A DNA stretch of 64,000 nucleotides from Pseudomonas sp. PD9R (GTDB lineage Bacteria; Pseudomonadota; Gammaproteobacteria; Pseudomonadales; Pseudomonadaceae). The stretch is from NCBI RefSeq assembly GCF_019200975.1, contig NZ_JAHTMR010000007.1, positions 137,551 to 201,550 on the forward strand. The letters run 5' to 3'. The translations under genes were made by a program, and so were the position numbers. Positions within the stretch are counted from its first letter, which is position 1, and every line of letters starts with the position of its first letter. Below, in pieces: positions 27,272-39,334 of the stretch. Below the pieces are notes generated by a model that ran no database searches, was not told the DNA's origin, and saw only the letters and a program-made list of their open reading frames with translations.

Positions 27272-28872
27272 AGCTGCTTGCCGTCCGCCGTTTGTTGCGC
27301 ATCCAGCGCGTCGTGATCCGCTACCGCCTCGATGACCTGCTGTTCGCCCTGCCGCTGCCCTGGTTTTTGCGGGCGCTGCGCTATGCCTTGCCGTGGCGCT
27401 GGTTCCCGCGCAAGACGCTGGACCTGAGCCGAGGCGCGCGCTTGCGCCTGGCGCTCCAGGACCTGGGGCCGATTTTCATCAAGTTCGGGCAGATCCTGTC
27501 CACCCGTCGCGACCTGCTGCCCGAAGACATCGCCGACGAGCTGATGAAGTTGCAGGACCGCGTGCCGCCGTTCGATTCACAGCTGTCGGTCAAGCTGATC
27601 GAAGAGCAGCTCGGCAAAAAAATCAGCGAAGTGTTCAGCCGTTTCGATGTTGAACCGCTGGCCTCGGCTTCGGTGGCGCAGGTGCATGCGGCGCAGTTGA
27701 AAACCGGCGAAGAAGTCGTGGTCAAAGTGATCCGACCGGGCCTCAAGCCGATCATCGCGCAGGATCTGGCCTGGCTGTTCATCCTCGCCGGTGCCGCCGA
27801 AAAACTCTCCGCCGATGCACGCCTGCTGCACCCGGTGGACGTGGTCAGCGACTACGAAAAAACCATCTACGACGAACTCGACCTGCTCCGCGAAGCCGCC
27901 AACGCCAGCCAGTTGAAACGCAATTTCGAAGGTTCGCCCCTGCTGTATGTGCCGCAAGTCTATTGGGACTGGTGCCGGCCGAAAGTGCTGGTGATGGAGC
28001 GCATCTACGGCATCCAGGTCACCGATCTGGCGACCCTGGCCGACCAGCGCACCGACATGAAAATGCTCGCTGAGCGCGGCGTCGAGATCTTCTTCACCCA
28101 GGTGTTCCGCGACAGCTTCTTCCACGCCGACATGCACCCCGGCAACATCTTCGTCAGCACCGTCAATCCATGGAGCCCGCAATACATTGCAATCGACTGC
28201 GGTATCGTCGGCAGCCTGACCCCGGAAGACCAGGACTATCTGGCGCGCAACCTGTTCGCCTTCTTCAAGCGTGACTACCGACGGGTAGCGCAGTTGCACA
28301 TCGATTCGGGCTGGGTGCCGGCGGAAACCAAACTCAACGAATTCGAAGCGGCGATTCGCACCGTGTGCGAGCCGATTTTCGAAAAACCGTTAAAAGATAT
28401 TTCCTTCGGCCAGGTGCTGATGCGCCTGTTCCAGACCGCCCGACGCTTCAACATGGAAGTGCAACCGCAGCTGGTTCTGCTGCAAAAAACCCTGTTGAAC
28501 ATCGAAGGCCTGGGCCGTCAGCTGTACCCGGACCTCGACTTGTGGAACACCGCCCAGCCGTTCCTTGAACGCTGGATGCGCGAGCGCGTCAGCCCCAAAG
28601 CCTTGCTTGGCAATGTACAGAGCCAGTTCGAACAGATTCCGCACCTGGCCAACATGGCTCGCGACCTGCTCGAACGCATGTCCCAGCCCCACGCCTATGA
28701 CCCGCCACCACCGTGGCACCGTCGCCGCGACGACTGGTTCCTGCGCCTGCTCGGCACCGCCCACCTGGCCGGCGGTGCGATACTGGCCGCCGGCGGGCCG
28801 TTGAACGATCTGGCCTACTGGCCGGCCGGAATCATGATGGCCGTCGGCTTGTATCTGGTCGTTCGCCGATAG
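27268..28872 (+). CDS. ubiB: Ubiquinone biosynthesis atypical kinase/ATPase UbiB
   Basis: Membrane-anchored ADCK-family ATPase needed for ubiquinone synthesis. The 534-residue protein shows the KxGQ extension ([16 protein letters not shown], about 72-85), the alanine-rich loop [13 protein letters not shown] that replaces the kinase Gly-loop, the catalytic HADMHPGN segment (about 288-295), and two C-terminal membrane helices ([17 protein letters not shown] and the last 20 residues). Same operon as ubiE and ubiJ. Confidence 0.96.
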   Translation: MKLLAVRRLLRIQRVVIRYRLDDLLFALPLPWFLRALRYALPWRWFPRKTLDLSRGARLRLALQDLGPIFIKFGQILSTRRDLLPEDIADELMKLQDRVPPFDSQLSVKLIEEQLGKKISEVFSRFDVEPLASASVAQVHAAQLKTGEEVVVKVIRPGLKPIIAQDLAWLFILAGAAEKLSADARLLHPVDVVSDYEKTIYDELDLLREAANASQLKRNFEGSPLLYVPQVYWDWCRPKVLVMERIYGIQVTDLATLADQRTDMKMLAERGVEIFFTQVFRDSFFHADMHPGNIFVSTVNPWSPQYIAIDCGIVGSLTPEDQDYLARNLFAFFKRDYRRVAQLHIDSGWVPAETKLNEFEAAIRTVCEPIFEKPLKDISFGQVLMRLFQTARRFNMEVQPQLVLLQKTLLNIEGLGRQLYPDLDLWNTAQPFLERWMRERVSPKALLGNVQSQFEQIPHLANMARDLLERMSQPHAYDPPPPWHRRRDDWFLRLLGTAHLAGGAILAAGGPLNDLAYWPAGIMMAVGLYLVVRR

Positions 28873-28953
28873 CCAGTTGCGTGAACGACTGGCACACTGT
28901 TTGAACGCCTGGGTTTGACTAATGAAGTGTCAAACCCGCTGTCGGAGTCGAAG

Positions 28954-29355
28954 ATGAAAAACTGGCTGGACGAGATCAAGTGGGATGCCAATGGCCTGGT
29001 GCCGGCGATCGCCCAGGATCACAAGACCGGGCGCGTCCTGATGATGGCCTGGATGAACCGCGAAGCACTGGAACTGACCGCTGCCGAGAACCGCGCCATT
29101 TACTGGTCGCGCTCCCGTGGCAAGCTGTGGCGCAAGGGCGAAGAGTCCGGCCACGTGCAGACCCTGCATGAGATGCGCCTGGACTGCGACGCCGACGTCA
29201 TCATCCTGATGGTCGAGCAGATCGGCGACATCGCCTGCCATACCGGCCGCCAGAGCTGCTTCTACCGCGTTTATGAGAACGGCGACTGGACAACCATCGA
29301 CCCCGTCCTGAAAGATCCGCACGCCATCTATTCCGCAGGACACAAACATGAGTGA
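28954..29355 (+). CDS. hisI: Phosphoribosyl-AMP cyclohydrolase
   Basis: Third step of histidine biosynthesis. I use the ATG at 28954 (133 residues, [18 protein letters not shown]); the open frame extends upstream to 28915 but that part is not family-like. The metal-binding motif is seen as [20 protein letters not shown] followed by HTGRQSCFY, with three conserved cysteines. Overlaps hisE by eight bases. Separate hisI and hisE (not fused) are normal in Pseudomonas. Confidence 0.95.
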   Translation: MKNWLDEIKWDANGLVPAIAQDHKTGRVLMMAWMNREALELTAAENRAIYWSRSRGKLWRKGEESGHVQTLHEMRLDCDADVIILMVEQIGDIACHTGRQSCFYRVYENGDWTTIDPVLKDPHAIYSAGHKHE

Positions 29356-29680
29356 CACTCTGACCCGTCTGGCCGAGGTACTGGAAGAGCGCAAAGGCGC
29401 CGCCGCCGACAGCTCGTATGTCGCCAGCCTGTACCACAAGGGCTTGAACAAGATTCTGGAAAAAGTCGGCGAAGAGTCGGTCGAAACCATCATCGCTGCC
29501 AAGGACGCCGCCGTCAGCGGCGACTGCAGCGATGTGATCTACGAGACCGCCGATTTGTGGTTCCACAGCATGGTCATGCTCGCCCAATTGGGGCAGCATC
29601 CACAGGCTGTACTCGATGAACTGGACCGTCGTTTCGGTCTGTCCGGACACGCTGAGAAAGCCTCGCGCCCGTCCGCCTGA
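29348..29680 (+). CDS. hisE: Phosphoribosyl-ATP pyrophosphatase
   Basis: Second step of histidine biosynthesis; hydrolyses PR-ATP to PR-AMP. The 110-residue all-helical protein carries the PRA-PH signature [20 protein letters not shown] and [16 protein letters not shown] helix ([19 protein letters not shown]). Co-transcribed with hisI; 25 bases precede tatA. Confidence 0.95.
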   Translation: MSDTLTRLAEVLEERKGAAADSSYVASLYHKGLNKILEKVGEESVETIIAAKDAAVSGDCSDVIYETADLWFHSMVMLAQLGQHPQAVLDELDRRFGLSGHAEKASRPSA

Positions 29681-29705
29681 ATAACTATTAGAGAGGAGCA
29701 GCAAC

Positions 29706-29978
29706 ATGGGCATTTTTGACTGGAAACACTGGATCGTCATCCTGGTCGTCGTGGTACTGGTATTCGGCACCAAGAAACTGAAAAACCTCGGCACCGACGT
29801 CGGCGAGTCGATCAAGGGCTTCAAAAAAGCCATGAACGACGACGAAAAACCGGCCGACCCGACTGCGACCCCGGCCCAACCGGTTCCGCCGGTGCAGCCA
29901 CAAGCTTCTGTAAACCAGCCGCACACGATCGACGTGCAGGCGCAAAAAGTCGAAGAGCCAATCCGCAAAGACGTGTGA
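29706..29978 (+). CDS. tatA: Sec-independent translocase subunit TatA
   Basis: Pore-forming subunit for export of folded proteins. The 90-residue protein has the N-terminal membrane helix ([17 protein letters not shown]), the [10 protein letters not shown] hinge and amphipathic helix ([12 protein letters not shown]), and a charged, proline-rich tail. A strong GAGAGGAG lies nine bases before the ATG. First gene of tatABC. Confidence 0.96.
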   Translation: MGIFDWKHWIVILVVVVLVFGTKKLKNLGTDVGESIKGFKKAMNDDEKPADPTATPAQPVPPVQPQASVNQPHTIDVQAQKVEEPIRKDV

Positions 29979-29988
29979 GCACTGACTA

Positions 29989-30435
29989 ATGTTTGGTATC
30001 AGCTTCTCTGAACTGCTGCTCGTCGGCCTCGTTGCCCTGCTGGTGCTGGGCCCCGAACGTCTGCCGGGCGCTGCGCGAACCGCAGGCCTGTGGGTCGGGC
30101 GTCTGAAGCGCAGCTTCAACGCGATCAAACAGGAAGTTGAACGTGAAATCGGTGCCGACGAGATTCGTCGGCAGCTGCACAACGAGCACATCATGTCGCT
30201 TGAGCAGGAAGCACGGAAGATTTTCACCCCGCCCCTGCAAGAGCCGACGACGGTCGAACACGTGGCGCAGCAGACGATTCAGGCTCCCGCCGCGACTGCG
30301 CAACCAGCACCCGTCGTAGCGATTGCCGAACCTGCGCCCGTTGTTGCAGCGACACCAGTTGAACCCGTAACACCCGCGGCTGAGCCTGTTGCGCCGGCCC
30401 CTCATGACCCAACATTGCCGCCGCGAGCCCCATGA
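29989..30435 (+). CDS. tatB: Sec-independent translocase subunit TatB
   Basis: Substrate-recognition partner of TatC. The 148-residue protein begins [20 protein letters not shown], followed by [17 protein letters not shown] and a long amphipathic helix (about 40-80). The C-terminal half is low-complexity alanine/proline/threonine ([16 protein letters not shown]). It follows tatA by 10 bases and overlaps tatC by four. Confidence 0.95.
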   Translation: MFGISFSELLLVGLVALLVLGPERLPGAARTAGLWVGRLKRSFNAIKQEVEREIGADEIRRQLHNEHIMSLEQEARKIFTPPLQEPTTVEHVAQQTIQAPAATAQPAPVVAIAEPAPVVAATPVEPVTPAAEPVAPAPHDPTLPPRAP

Positions 30436-31226
30436 GCGATCTTCCTGAAAACGACCAGCACATGCCGCTGGTTTCGCACCTCACCGAGTTGCGTACCCGC
30501 CTGCTGCGCTGCGTAGCGGCAATCTTCATCATCTTCGCCGGGTTGTTCGCCTTCACCCAGCAGATCTACACCTTCGTCTCGACACCGCTGCGGGCTTACC
30601 TGCCGGCGGGCGCGACGATGATCGCCACCGACGTGTCGTCGCCGTTCCTGACGCCGCTGAAGCTGACGATGATGGTCTCGCTGTTCCTGGCGATCCCGGT
30701 GATCCTGCACCAGATCTGGGGCTTCATCGCGCCGGGCCTGTACAAGCATGAAAAGCGCATCGCGGTGCCTTTGCTGGTCTCCAGCATCGCGCTGTTCTAC
30801 ACCGGCATGGCATTCGCCTATTACCTGGTGTTCCCGCTGATCTTCAAGTTCTTCGCCGCTGCCACCCCGGCCGGTGTGGAAATGATGACCGACATCACCA
30901 GCTACCTCGATTTCGTCATGACGCTGTTCTTCGCCTTCGGCGTGGCGTTTGAGATTCCGGTCGCCGTCGTGTTGCTGGTATGGATCGGCGTGGTCGACGT
31001 CAAATACCTGAAGAAAATCCGCCCGTACGTGGTCATTGGCTGCTTCGTGGTCGGTATGATCCTGACGCCGCCGGACATCTTCTCGCAAACCCTGCTCGCC
31101 GTACCGATGTGGCTGTTGTTCGAGATCGGCATCCTGTTTGGCAGCCTGGTCAGCAAGCGTGGCGAACACCCGGACGACCAACCGGTTGACGATCACAACG
31201 ACCAGCCACCAGCAACCCAGCCGTGA
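30432..31226 (+). CDS. tatC: Sec-independent translocase subunit TatC
   Basis: Polytopic membrane receptor for twin-arginine signal peptides. The 264-residue protein opens with the conserved [17 protein letters not shown], has six predicted membrane helices, the first periplasmic loop with [13 protein letters not shown], and the cytoplasmic loop [17 protein letters not shown]. The C-terminus is charged and acidic. Its last codons overlap the rsmE GTG start. Confidence 0.96.
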   Translation: MSDLPENDQHMPLVSHLTELRTRLLRCVAAIFIIFAGLFAFTQQIYTFVSTPLRAYLPAGATMIATDVSSPFLTPLKLTMMVSLFLAIPVILHQIWGFIAPGLYKHEKRIAVPLLVSSIALFYTGMAFAYYLVFPLIFKFFAAATPAGVEMMTDITSYLDFVMTLFFAFGVAFEIPVAVVLLVWIGVVDVKYLKKIRPYVVIGCFVVGMILTPPDIFSQTLLAVPMWLLFEIGILFGSLVSKRGEHPDDQPVDDHNDQPPATQP

Positions 31227-31930
31227 ACCTGCTGTTACTCGAAGAGGCCGACTTCATTGCGGCCGACCGGGTGATCCTGCGTGATCGGCGGTTGACGCAC
31301 ATGCAGGAAGTACATCGCTGTGAAGTCGGTGACAGCATGCGCGTCGGGCGCATCGGCGGGCTGATGGGCTCCGCCGAGGTGCTGCGCCTGGACGCTGCTG
31401 AAGCAGAGTTGCGCGTCGTCCTCGACCAACCGGCGCCAACCAAGCTCCCATTGACGCTGGTACTGGCCCTGCCACGGCCCAAAATGCTGCGCAGGGTGTT
31501 CCAGACCGTGGCGACCATGGGTGTGCCACGCATCGTGCTGGTGAATAGCTATCGCGTCGAGAAGAGCTTCTGGCAAACCCCGTTCCTTGAGCCGGTAGCG
31601 ATTCGCGAGCAATTGATTCTCGGCCTCGAACAGGCACGGGACAGCGTGCTGCCGGAAATCGTCATCGAGAAGCGTTTCAAACCGTTTGTCGAAGATCGCC
31701 TGCCCGCCATCGCCGAAGGCACGCTCGGCCTGGTCGGCCATCCCGGCAATTACCCGCCCTGCCCCCGGGGCCTGGACGAACCGGTGACCCTGGCCATCGG
31801 CCCGGAAGGTGGCTGGATCCCCTACGAAATCGACCTGCTGGGCAAGGCCGGCCTGCAACCCGTGCAGCTCGGCGAGCGCATCCTGCGCGTCGAAACCGCC
31901 GTCACCGCGCTGCTTGCCCGCCTCTTCTAG
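31223..31930 (+). CDS. rsmE: 16S rRNA m3U1498 methyltransferase
   Basis: SPOUT-class methyltransferase modifying U1498 of 16S rRNA. The 235-residue protein has an N-terminal PUA-like domain (about 1-70, [20 protein letters not shown]) and the C-terminal knotted domain with the SAM-binding [14 protein letters not shown] near 190 and [12 protein letters not shown] near 212. The start is a GTG overlapping tatC, so it appears to be the fourth gene of the tat transcript. A REPIN follows 17 bases after the stop. Confidence 0.95.
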   Translation: MNLLLLEEADFIAADRVILRDRRLTHMQEVHRCEVGDSMRVGRIGGLMGSAEVLRLDAAEAELRVVLDQPAPTKLPLTLVLALPRPKMLRRVFQTVATMGVPRIVLVNSYRVEKSFWQTPFLEPVAIREQLILGLEQARDSVLPEIVIEKRFKPFVEDRLPAIAEGTLGLVGHPGNYPPCPRGLDEPVTLAIGPEGGWIPYEIDLLGKAGLQPVQLGERILRVETAVTALLARLF

Positions 31931-31946
31931 CCATACACCACCCCCA

Positions 31947-32045
31947 TGTAGGAGCTGCCGAAGGCTGCGATCTTTTGATTCTGGCGTTTTTGAGTCCGCC
32001 AAAGATCAAGATCAAAAGATCGCAGCCTGCGGCAGCTCCTACAGG
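31947..32045. repeat. REPIN, family A, hybrid arms
   Basis: Left arm TGTAGGAGCTGCCGAAGGCT (TTCGG type), right arm GCAGCCTGCGGCAGCTCCTA (TGCGG type), spacer about 35 bases that includes an extra AAGATCAAGATC. Lies between rsmE and the chemoreceptor gene. Confidence 0.85.
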
Positions 32046-32107
32046 TTCGCGCTCGCCTGCCGATACAACGTCCATAAAACCAATGTATGGTCCGGGGGAG
32101 TTGCAGC

Positions 32108-34024
32108 ATGTACCAATGGCTGGCCGATAAGCTGGGAAACGTAGGCGTCAATCGCAAACTGGGCGTCGGCTTCGGGCTGGTGCTGCTGCTGACAATGCTG
32201 ATCACCGTCACCGGCTGGACCGGCCTGAGTGACGTGACGAGTCGCGGCGACAAACTGGGGTACATTTCCAGTCTCAATGACTTGACCAAAGACCTGCGTA
32301 TTGCCCGCCTGGACTACGAAATGCGCCGTGGCGAACAAGGTCCTGGTGCCGTCAACGACCTGCTGGGCAAGCTCGATACCGGCCTGCAAAGCGGGCGTCA
32401 GATGATCGAGCAACCCGCCGACGTGGCCATGATCGAGCAGCAACTGGCTGCCGTCGGTCAGTACCGGCAAGCCTTCGCTGCCATGACTCAGGCTGGCGCC
32501 AACCGTGAAGACGCCCGCAGCAAACTCGGCGCCACCGCCGACAATGCTGTAGCCAAGGTCGCGGAAGTCGAAAAGTCCATGCTGCAAGGCGACAGCGTTA
32601 CGCAGTTCAACAGCGTGATCGACCTGAGCAAACTGCTGCAGCAGGCGCGCTTTCAGGTTCGCGGCTACACCTACAGCGGCAAGACCGAAGCTGAGCAGCC
32701 GGCACTCGACGCCATCGACAACGCGCTGAAATACCTCGAAGGCCTGCCGTCCAAACTGCCGGAACAACACATCGCCAACCTGCAACAGGCCGCCGAATCC
32801 CTCAAAGCCTACCGCGCAGCAGTCAGCCAGTTCCGTGATTCCCAGGTTGCCAGTGCCGACGCACTCAAGCGCATGGCAGCGCAAGGCGAGATCCTGCTCG
32901 ACGTCAGCAAGAAGCTCACGATTTCGCAAACTGTCGTGCGCGATACCGACGTAGCGCACGCCAAGAACATGCTGCTGCTGGCCACCGCTTTGGCGCTGGT
33001 CTTTGGTCTGTTTGCCGCTTGGGCCATCACCCGCCAGATCGTGATTCCGCTGAACCAGACCCTGAAAGTGGCCGAACGCATCGCCGCCGGCGACCTGACC
33101 CACAACCTGGCGTCCCCGCGCCTCGACGAACTGGGCCAGTTGCAGCGCGCCATTCAGAGCATGACCCACGGCCTGCGCGAATTGATCGGCGGCATCAGTG
33201 ATGGCGTCACGCAAATCGCCAGCGCCGCCGAAGAGTTGTCGGCGGTCACTGAGCAGACCAGCGCCGGGGTCAACAGCCAGAAGGTCGAGACTGATCAGGT
33301 CGCCACGGCGATGAACGAAATGACTGCCACCGTGCAGGAAGTCGCACGCAACGCCGAAGAAGCCTCCGAGGCTGCCGTCGCCGCCGACCAACAGGCCCGC
33401 GAAGGTGACAAAGTGGTCGGTGAAGCGATCGCCCAGATCGAGCGACTGGCCAAGGAAGTCGGCAACTCGACCGAAGCCATGGGCGAGCTCAAGCGCGAGA
33501 GCGACAAGATCGGCAGCGTGCTCGATGTGATCAAGTCCGTGGCCCAGCAAACCAACCTGCTGGCGCTGAACGCGGCGATTGAGGCCGCCCGTGCCGGTGA
33601 AGCCGGGCGTGGTTTTGCCGTGGTCGCCGACGAAGTCCGCAGCCTGGCGCAGCGCACCCAGAAGTCCACCGAAGAAATCGAAGAGCTGATCGTCGGCCTG
33701 CAAAACGGCACGCAGCAAGTAGCAACGATCATGGACAACAGCCGCGCCCTGACCGACAGCAGCGTTGAACTGACACGCCGCGCCGGTGGTTCGCTGGAGA
33801 GCATCACCCGCACGGTGTCGGCGATCCAGGCGATGAACCAGCAAATCGCCGCCGCCGCCGAGCAGCAAAGCGCCGTGGCCGAAGAGATCAACCGCAGCGT
33901 GCTGAACGTACGTGATGTGTCGGATCAGACCTCGGCAGCCAGTGAAGAGACGGCGGCGTCCAGCGTTGAGCTGGCGCGACTGGGCACCCATCTGCAGATG
34001 CTGGTGGGGCGGTTCAAGGTTTGA
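32108..34024 (+). CDS. Methyl-accepting chemotaxis protein with HBM-type sensor domain
   Basis: Inner-membrane chemoreceptor signalling through CheA/CheW. I use the ATG at 32108, seven bases after GGGGGAG (638 residues). A membrane helix near 20-40 leads into a long, entirely helical periplasmic domain of about 250 residues (to about 285), the length and character of the helical bimodular domain found in P. putida McpS-type receptors for organic acids. Then a second membrane helix ([19 protein letters not shown]), HAMP, and the signalling domain with hairpin tip [20 protein letters not shown]. The ligand cannot be read from sequence. It lacks a visible CheR-docking pentapeptide. Confidence 0.93.
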   Translation: MYQWLADKLGNVGVNRKLGVGFGLVLLLTMLITVTGWTGLSDVTSRGDKLGYISSLNDLTKDLRIARLDYEMRRGEQGPGAVNDLLGKLDTGLQSGRQMIEQPADVAMIEQQLAAVGQYRQAFAAMTQAGANREDARSKLGATADNAVAKVAEVEKSMLQGDSVTQFNSVIDLSKLLQQARFQVRGYTYSGKTEAEQPALDAIDNALKYLEGLPSKLPEQHIANLQQAAESLKAYRAAVSQFRDSQVASADALKRMAAQGEILLDVSKKLTISQTVVRDTDVAHAKNMLLLATALALVFGLFAAWAITRQIVIPLNQTLKVAERIAAGDLTHNLASPRLDELGQLQRAIQSMTHGLRELIGGISDGVTQIASAAEELSAVTEQTSAGVNSQKVETDQVATAMNEMTATVQEVARNAEEASEAAVAADQQAREGDKVVGEAIAQIERLAKEVGNSTEAMGELKRESDKIGSVLDVIKSVAQQTNLLALNAAIEAARAGEAGRGFAVVADEVRSLAQRTQKSTEEIEELIVGLQNGTQQVATIMDNSRALTDSSVELTRRAGGSLESITRTVSAIQAMNQQIAAAAEQQSAVAEEINRSVLNVRDVSDQTSAASEETAASSVELARLGTHLQMLVGRFKV

Positions 34025-34166
34025 GGTGATTCAATTGCCTCGGTTTGCTATGGACCGAGGCGATTGCAATCTGACAGGCGCCAGCGTTACAGAACCTGCC
34101 GCAGAACGCCCGCATCTACATGCCATTCAATGCCCCGCGCGAGCGGAAGATCAAATTCAGATCAAA

Positions 34167-34192
34167 AAAAACCCCGCTTTCGCGGGGTTTTT
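34167..34192. terminator. Bidirectional terminator between the chemoreceptor and opgH
   Basis: AAAAACCCCGC-TTTC-GCGGGGTTTTT, a perfect 11-pair stem flanked by A and T tracts, just before the convergent opgH stop and about 140 bases after the chemoreceptor stop. Confidence 0.92.
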
Positions 34193-34195
34193 CTT

Positions 34196-36766
34196 TTAGG
34201 CCGGTTGCGCCTGAATGCTTAACGGTTTGAGCGGCAGCATCGGTGCATGGGGGTCGGCTTTCACCGACTTGCGCCAAGCGCCCAGCCACTCGGCGTGACC
34301 TTCGCTCCAGACCTGCTCATGCAGGCGAGCCAGGGCCACCGGATCACTCAGCAACGCCACACGCTCGTTGTTGGTCAGCCCTTCTGGACCGACTTTCATC
34401 GCGTGCCGTACCCGCTCGACCCGCAGCCATTCGATCGGCTCGGCCTGACGATGACGGGAGGTCGCCAGCGAGCACGCCAAGGCGTTCTGCTGAGGGTCGA
34501 CCACCGAACGGACAAAGCCGTCGTTCAGCGCGTGCCAGCGGTTTTCGTGGGTGTACTGGTCGGTTGCCAGCAACGCCTGTGGCGGATTGTATTCCTCAGG
34601 AATCAGGAACAGGCTCTCGTCTCGCGACTTCAGGCCCAGACCGACACGGCTGGAGATCACGGAAACAGGGATCGACAGCATCAACGAACCGACGATCGGC
34701 ACCAGCCACCAGAGGAAGCTCGGGTTCAGCCAGATCACCAACAGTGCCCAGAAGAAACCGAGCAACGTTTGTGGGCCGTGGCGCTTGACCGCTTCGCTCC
34801 ATGGCGTGGAGTCGTCGTCACGTTGCGGCGAGTTCCAGGTCGCAGCCCAGCCGAGGAACGCAGCCAGCACGAAACGGGTGTGGAAAATCATCCGCACCGG
34901 CGCCAGCAGCATGGAGAACAGCATCTCCAGCAACATCGACATCGTCACTTTGAACTTGCCACCGAACTCTTTCGCGCCCTTGGCCCAGATCAGGATGATG
35001 CTCAACAGCTTCGGCAGGAACAGCAGCACGACAGTAGTCGAGAACAGCGCGACCGCCTTGTCCGGGTGCCATTGCGGCCAAAGCGGATAAAGCTGTCGAG
35101 GCTCCATGAAGTACTGCGGCTCCATCAACGTATTGACTGCCAGTAGCGCCGTGGACAGCACGAGGAAGAAGAACCACAGCGGCGCCGACAGGTAAGACAT
35201 CACGCCAGTCAGGAACACCGCACGGTGTACCGGGTGCATGCCTTTGACCAGGAACAAGCGGAAGTTCATCAGGTTGCCGTGGCACCAGCGACGGTCACGC
35301 TTGAGTTCGTCCAGCAGGTTTGGCGGCAGCTCTTCATAGCTGCCCGGCAAGTCGTAGGCAATCCATACGCCCCAGCCAGCACGGCGCATCAGCGCAGCTT
35401 CGACGAAGTCGTGAGACAGAATCGCGCCGGCAAATGCGCCTTTACCAGGCAACGGCGCCAAGGCGCAGTGCTCGATGAACGGCTTCATGCGGATGATCGC
35501 GTTGTGACCCCAGTAGTGCGATTCACCCAACTGCCAGAAGTGCAGGCCGGCGGTGAACAGCGGACCGTACACGCGGGTAGCGAACTGCTGCATACGCGCA
35601 TAAAGGGTATCCATGCCCGACGCTCGCGGCGCGGTCTGGATGATCCCGGCGTCCGGCGTGGCTTCCATCAGGCGCACCAGACTGGTCAGGCACTCGCCGC
35701 TCATCACCGAGTCGGCGTCGAGCACGACCATGTACTTGTAGTCACCGCCCCAACGACGGCAGAAGTCGTCGAGGTTGCCGCTTTTACGTTTAACGCGACG
35801 GCGACGGCGGCGATAGAAAATCTTGCCGAAGCCTTTCGCTTCTCGGCAGACGTCCAGCCAGGCCTGCTGCTCGGCGACGCAGATATCGGCGTCGTTACTG
35901 TCGCTGAGGACGAAGAAGTCAAAGCGATCCAGGTCACCCGTGGCCGCGACCGATTCGAATGTCGCGCGCAGACCGGCGAATACCCGTGGCACGTCTTCGT
36001 TGCAGATCGGCATCACCAGTGCGGTGCGCGCATCCTTTGGAATCGGCTCGTTGCCAGCACTTTTACCGGAGATACGGTATTTATCGTGACCGGTGAGCAA
36101 CTCAAGGAAGCCCATCAGCGCGGTCCAGAAACCGGCCGACACCCAGCAGAACAAAATACCGAACAGGATCAGGATGCTGGTTTGCAACGCATACGGCAGC
36201 ACTTGCGTGGCGGTTTGCAGCAGCGGCTGATGCAGCACTTCTTGCAGGTCAACGAACGACCAGCCCTGGTACGGCATGATGCCTTTCATGTACCAGCCGG
36301 CAACGATGGTCTGACCGAGCATCAACACCAACAGAATGTAGCGGCGGATCGAACCGACGGTGCGCCAGCGCGCAGCCGGCAGAACACGCTCGTCCTTCGG
36401 CGGTGCCGGCGGATTGGTGCGACCGGTCAACCGGCGCCAGCCACGCACCAGAATATTGGTACGCCACGGCTCCGGCACGACCTTGGTCCGACGAATCGGC
36501 GGGGTCGCCTTGAGGCAGACCCGACCGCTGGCGTCGAGCGCCAGCATTTCGGCGTCCTGCAGCTCTTCGGCGGTGCTCAGGGTCAGGCGCTTGCCAACCG
36601 AGGCCTGGGCGGCCTCGGTCGGGGCGTCGAAGGTGGAGGACGACAGACGCTCGTGCAATTCGCTGAAAGACTTGCAGCCCGCGAGTTCCGCGCGCTGCTG
36701 GTCGGTCATCGGCAGATGTGCCAGATACTCGGAAAGAGTTTCTGGCTGTACTTGAGAATTACTCAT
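34196..36766 (-). CDS. opgH: Osmoregulated periplasmic glucan glucosyltransferase H
   Basis: Inner-membrane GT2 enzyme (also mdoH) that makes and exports the linear beta-1,2-glucan backbone. The 856-residue protein has two N-terminal membrane helices, a cytoplasmic GT2 domain with [20 protein letters not shown] (DxD) and the RDRRWCHGN region, then several C-terminal membrane helices. The start overlaps the opgG stop by eight bases, the usual opgGH coupling. Starts [15 protein letters not shown]. Ends near the shared terminator. Confidence 0.96.
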   Translation of the reverse strand: MSNSQVQPETLSEYLAHLPMTDQQRAELAGCKSFSELHERLSSSTFDAPTEAAQASVGKRLTLSTAEELQDAEMLALDASGRVCLKATPPIRRTKVVPEPWRTNILVRGWRRLTGRTNPPAPPKDERVLPAARWRTVGSIRRYILLVLMLGQTIVAGWYMKGIMPYQGWSFVDLQEVLHQPLLQTATQVLPYALQTSILILFGILFCWVSAGFWTALMGFLELLTGHDKYRISGKSAGNEPIPKDARTALVMPICNEDVPRVFAGLRATFESVAATGDLDRFDFFVLSDSNDADICVAEQQAWLDVCREAKGFGKIFYRRRRRRVKRKSGNLDDFCRRWGGDYKYMVVLDADSVMSGECLTSLVRLMEATPDAGIIQTAPRASGMDTLYARMQQFATRVYGPLFTAGLHFWQLGESHYWGHNAIIRMKPFIEHCALAPLPGKGAFAGAILSHDFVEAALMRRAGWGVWIAYDLPGSYEELPPNLLDELKRDRRWCHGNLMNFRLFLVKGMHPVHRAVFLTGVMSYLSAPLWFFFLVLSTALLAVNTLMEPQYFMEPRQLYPLWPQWHPDKAVALFSTTVVLLFLPKLLSIILIWAKGAKEFGGKFKVTMSMLLEMLFSMLLAPVRMIFHTRFVLAAFLGWAATWNSPQRDDDSTPWSEAVKRHGPQTLLGFFWALLVIWLNPSFLWWLVPIVGSLMLSIPVSVISSRVGLGLKSRDESLFLIPEEYNPPQALLATDQYTHENRWHALNDGFVRSVVDPQQNALACSLATSRHRQAEPIEWLRVERVRHAMKVGPEGLTNNERVALLSDPVALARLHEQVWSEGHAEWLGAWRKSVKADPHAPMLPLKPLSIQAQPA

Positions 36767-38576
36767 CGGCAGGCAACTGATTGCTCCAGGTTTCGGTCAG
36801 GACTTCTTCAGTCGATGCCGATTCCGGTGTGGCTGGGGCCGCGCCGGCAGCGGCAGGCTGCTGGGCGTCTTTGTTGTTGGCCTTGTCCTTGGCATCTGCA
36901 ACCGGTTTGGCGTCAGCCTGCTTGGCCTCGCCCGACTTGGCGTCCTTGTCCGTTTTCTCCTGCTGCTTGGCGGCGACCTTGTCGGCCTTGGCAACGGAGG
37001 AAGTGGACGCTGGAATCGAAGTCTTGGCCAGGTCGGCAGGTACGATGTTCTGAACCAGTGCAGCACGCATCTCGGTAGCCTTGCTCGGGTCCTTGATCTT
37101 CATGCGCAGGGTCAGACGCCAGCCCTTGGTTTCAGGGTTGTAGCGCACGCTGTTTTCTACCAGCTCAGCATTGTCGCCAACGCTGACCTGGCTGCGAACG
37201 TCGGCCGTTTCCGGCAATGCCGCCAGGGACGGGCCTTCGAAGTCCACCAGATAAGCGACACTACCGTCCGGCTGACGAATCAGGTTGGACTGTTTGACGT
37301 CACCGGTGGAACGCAGGGTCTGCTTGACCCAGGCGCTGTCCGGAGCGTGAATCGCGGCTTCGTCCATGGTCCAGTGCATACGATAAGCGACATCGAGCGG
37401 CTGGCCAGGTTCAGGCAGGGTTTCCGGGCTCCAGAAGGCCACGATATTGTCGTTGGTTTCGTCGGCGGTCGGAATCTCTACCAGATCGACGGAGCCCTTG
37501 CCCCAATCGCCTTTTGGTTCGATCCAGGCGCTTGGGCGCTTGTCGTAGCGATCGTCGAGGTCTTCGAAGTGGCTGAAGTCACGGCCTCGCTGCAGCAAGC
37601 CGAAGCCGCGCGGGTTTTCGACCGAGAAATTGCTCACGGCCAGGTGTTTCGGATTGTTCAGTGGGCGCCAGATCCACTCGCCGTTGCCGGCATGGATCGA
37701 AAGGCCGCTGGAGTCGTGCAGTTCGCGGCGATAGTTCAGCACTTTTGACGGCTGGTTGGCGCCGAACAGGTACATGCTGGTCAACGGCGCAACGCCAAGC
37801 TTGGTGACTTTGTCACGCAGGAACATCTGCGCCTTGACGTCGACGATGGTGTCGCTGCCCGGACGCAAGGTCAGGCGATACGCACCCGTGGCACGTGGCG
37901 AATCCAGCAGGGCGAAAATCACCAGGTGCTTGTCGCCTGCCTTTGGCTGTTGAATCCAGAACTCGCGGAAACGCGGGAATTCTTCGCCGGACGGCAATGC
38001 AGTGTCGATAGCCATGCCGCGCGCGGACAAACCATAGACGTGGCCCTTGCCGACAACGCGGAAGTAACTCGCGCCGAGCATGGTCATGATTTCGTCTTGT
38101 TTGTCAGCCTTGTTGACCGGGTACAGCACACGGAAACCGGCATAGCCGAGTTGTTCGGTGGCTTTTGGGTCGAATTTCAGATCGCCGAAGTCAAAACGAC
38201 TTGGGTCGTATTTGATCTCTTCGACGGTGTTGGCCGTGATTTCGTTGATTTTCACCGGTGTATCGAAGTGCATACCCTGGTGATAGAAAGACAGCTTGAA
38301 CGGGGTTTTCTGGTCTGCCCACTCAGCCTTTTCCGTCAGAAAACGAATTTTCTGATAGTCCGCGAATTTCATCTCGCGGAATTCGTTCGGCAGGTTACTG
38401 CGCGGCGCTTCGTATTTCTGACCGGCCAGCTCTTTTGCCTTGGCCGACACATCATCCAGATTGAATGCCCAAAGCTGGCCGGCGCTGAGCAGGCAGAGCA
38501 GAGCCGAGCCCGCTACCAGAGCGCTACGTAGCCGTTTGGCAGACAATTTTGGTGCGTTACAGGGACTAACAATCAC
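36759..38576 (-). CDS. opgG: Periplasmic glucan biosynthesis protein G
   Basis: Periplasmic protein (also mdoG) needed to branch or extend osmoregulated glucans. I place the start at the GTG at 38576, eight bases after GAGG ([16 protein letters not shown], 605 residues), rather than the ATG nine codons upstream. A signal peptide ends near QLWA-F. The body carries the family's [32 protein letters not shown] and [12 protein letters not shown]. The last 80 residues are an unusual Lys/Ala/Asp-rich low-complexity tail not present in E. coli MdoG. Confidence 0.95.
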   Translation of the reverse strand: MIVSPCNAPKLSAKRLRSALVAGSALLCLLSAGQLWAFNLDDVSAKAKELAGQKYEAPRSNLPNEFREMKFADYQKIRFLTEKAEWADQKTPFKLSFYHQGMHFDTPVKINEITANTVEEIKYDPSRFDFGDLKFDPKATEQLGYAGFRVLYPVNKADKQDEIMTMLGASYFRVVGKGHVYGLSARGMAIDTALPSGEEFPRFREFWIQQPKAGDKHLVIFALLDSPRATGAYRLTLRPGSDTIVDVKAQMFLRDKVTKLGVAPLTSMYLFGANQPSKVLNYRRELHDSSGLSIHAGNGEWIWRPLNNPKHLAVSNFSVENPRGFGLLQRGRDFSHFEDLDDRYDKRPSAWIEPKGDWGKGSVDLVEIPTADETNDNIVAFWSPETLPEPGQPLDVAYRMHWTMDEAAIHAPDSAWVKQTLRSTGDVKQSNLIRQPDGSVAYLVDFEGPSLAALPETADVRSQVSVGDNAELVENSVRYNPETKGWRLTLRMKIKDPSKATEMRAALVQNIVPADLAKTSIPASTSSVAKADKVAAKQQEKTDKDAKSGEAKQADAKPVADAKDKANNKDAQQPAAAGAAPATPESASTEEVLTETWSNQLPADE

Positions 38577-38896
38577 GAGCAACCCTCGCCGAAAACAGAT
38601 CAAAAAACCAACGGCCAGTTAAAGGGTCTGTACGGTATCCGGTACGAAAAACCGGGCCTGCAGACCACTCTTGCCAAGTTGGCGAGCATTATTCCGACTC
38701 CGATGGGGCTGAATGATTCCCCAAACGGTTCAGGACAAGTCTCTACCTAAGTCAAAATGGACCAACGAACGCTGATCCCCGTAGCGCGCGATTATCTAGT
38801 AGGCCGCGTTACAACGCATCAGGGGTAACAAAGTATTTATCGGGAAAAACGCCTGTTTTCAGTCGAAATGCGCTTAAAAAGATGTTTCAAGCGCTT
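38577..38896. other. 320-base gap upstream of opgG
   Basis: Holds the promoter and leader of opgGH, and the end of dtd. It is more AT-rich than the genes. I see no open frame of note, no REPIN and no clear -35/-10 pair; short repeats such as GTACGGTATCCGGTAC have no recognised meaning. Confidence 0.5.
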
Positions 38897-39334
38897 TCAG
38901 GTCTGTAGCAGGAAGGTTACCGGGCCATCATTGACCAGGTGCACCTGCATATCCGCGCCGAATCTACCTGATGCCACAGTGCCATGCACCTGTTTCGCTT
39001 TGCCTAATAGATAGTCGAAAAGTTCCTCGCCCAGGGCCGGAGGGGCCGCGGTCGAGAAACTCGGGCGCAACCCGCTCTTGGTGTCGGCAGCCAGGGTGAA
39101 CTGTGAGACCAGCAGCAACCCGCCGCCCACGTCCGCCAAAGACAGATTCATCTTGCCCTCGGCGTCGCTGAACACACGATAGTTAAGCAGCTTATTGAGA
39201 AGTTTGTCGGCGCTGGCCCGTGTGTCATCGGGCTCGATGGCGACCAACACCAGCAAACCCTGATCGACCGCGCCCACTACCTCACCTGCCACCTCGACTC
39301 GCGCGCCACGCACGCGCTGCAGCAAGCCCTTCAT
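38897..39334 (-). CDS. dtd: D-aminoacyl-tRNA deacylase
   Basis: Removes D-amino acids (and glycine) from mischarged tRNA. The 145-residue protein has both family motifs, [12 protein letters not shown] (SQFTL) and [10 protein letters not shown] (NxGPVT), and starts [15 protein letters not shown]. The start overlaps the end of pip by four bases, so the two are coupled. Confidence 0.96.
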   Translation of the reverse strand: MKGLLQRVRGARVEVAGEVVGAVDQGLLVLVAIEPDDTRASADKLLNKLLNYRVFSDAEGKMNLSLADVGGGLLLVSQFTLAADTKSGLRPSFSTAAPPALGEELFDYLLGKAKQVHGTVASGRFGADMQVHLVNDGPVTFLLQT

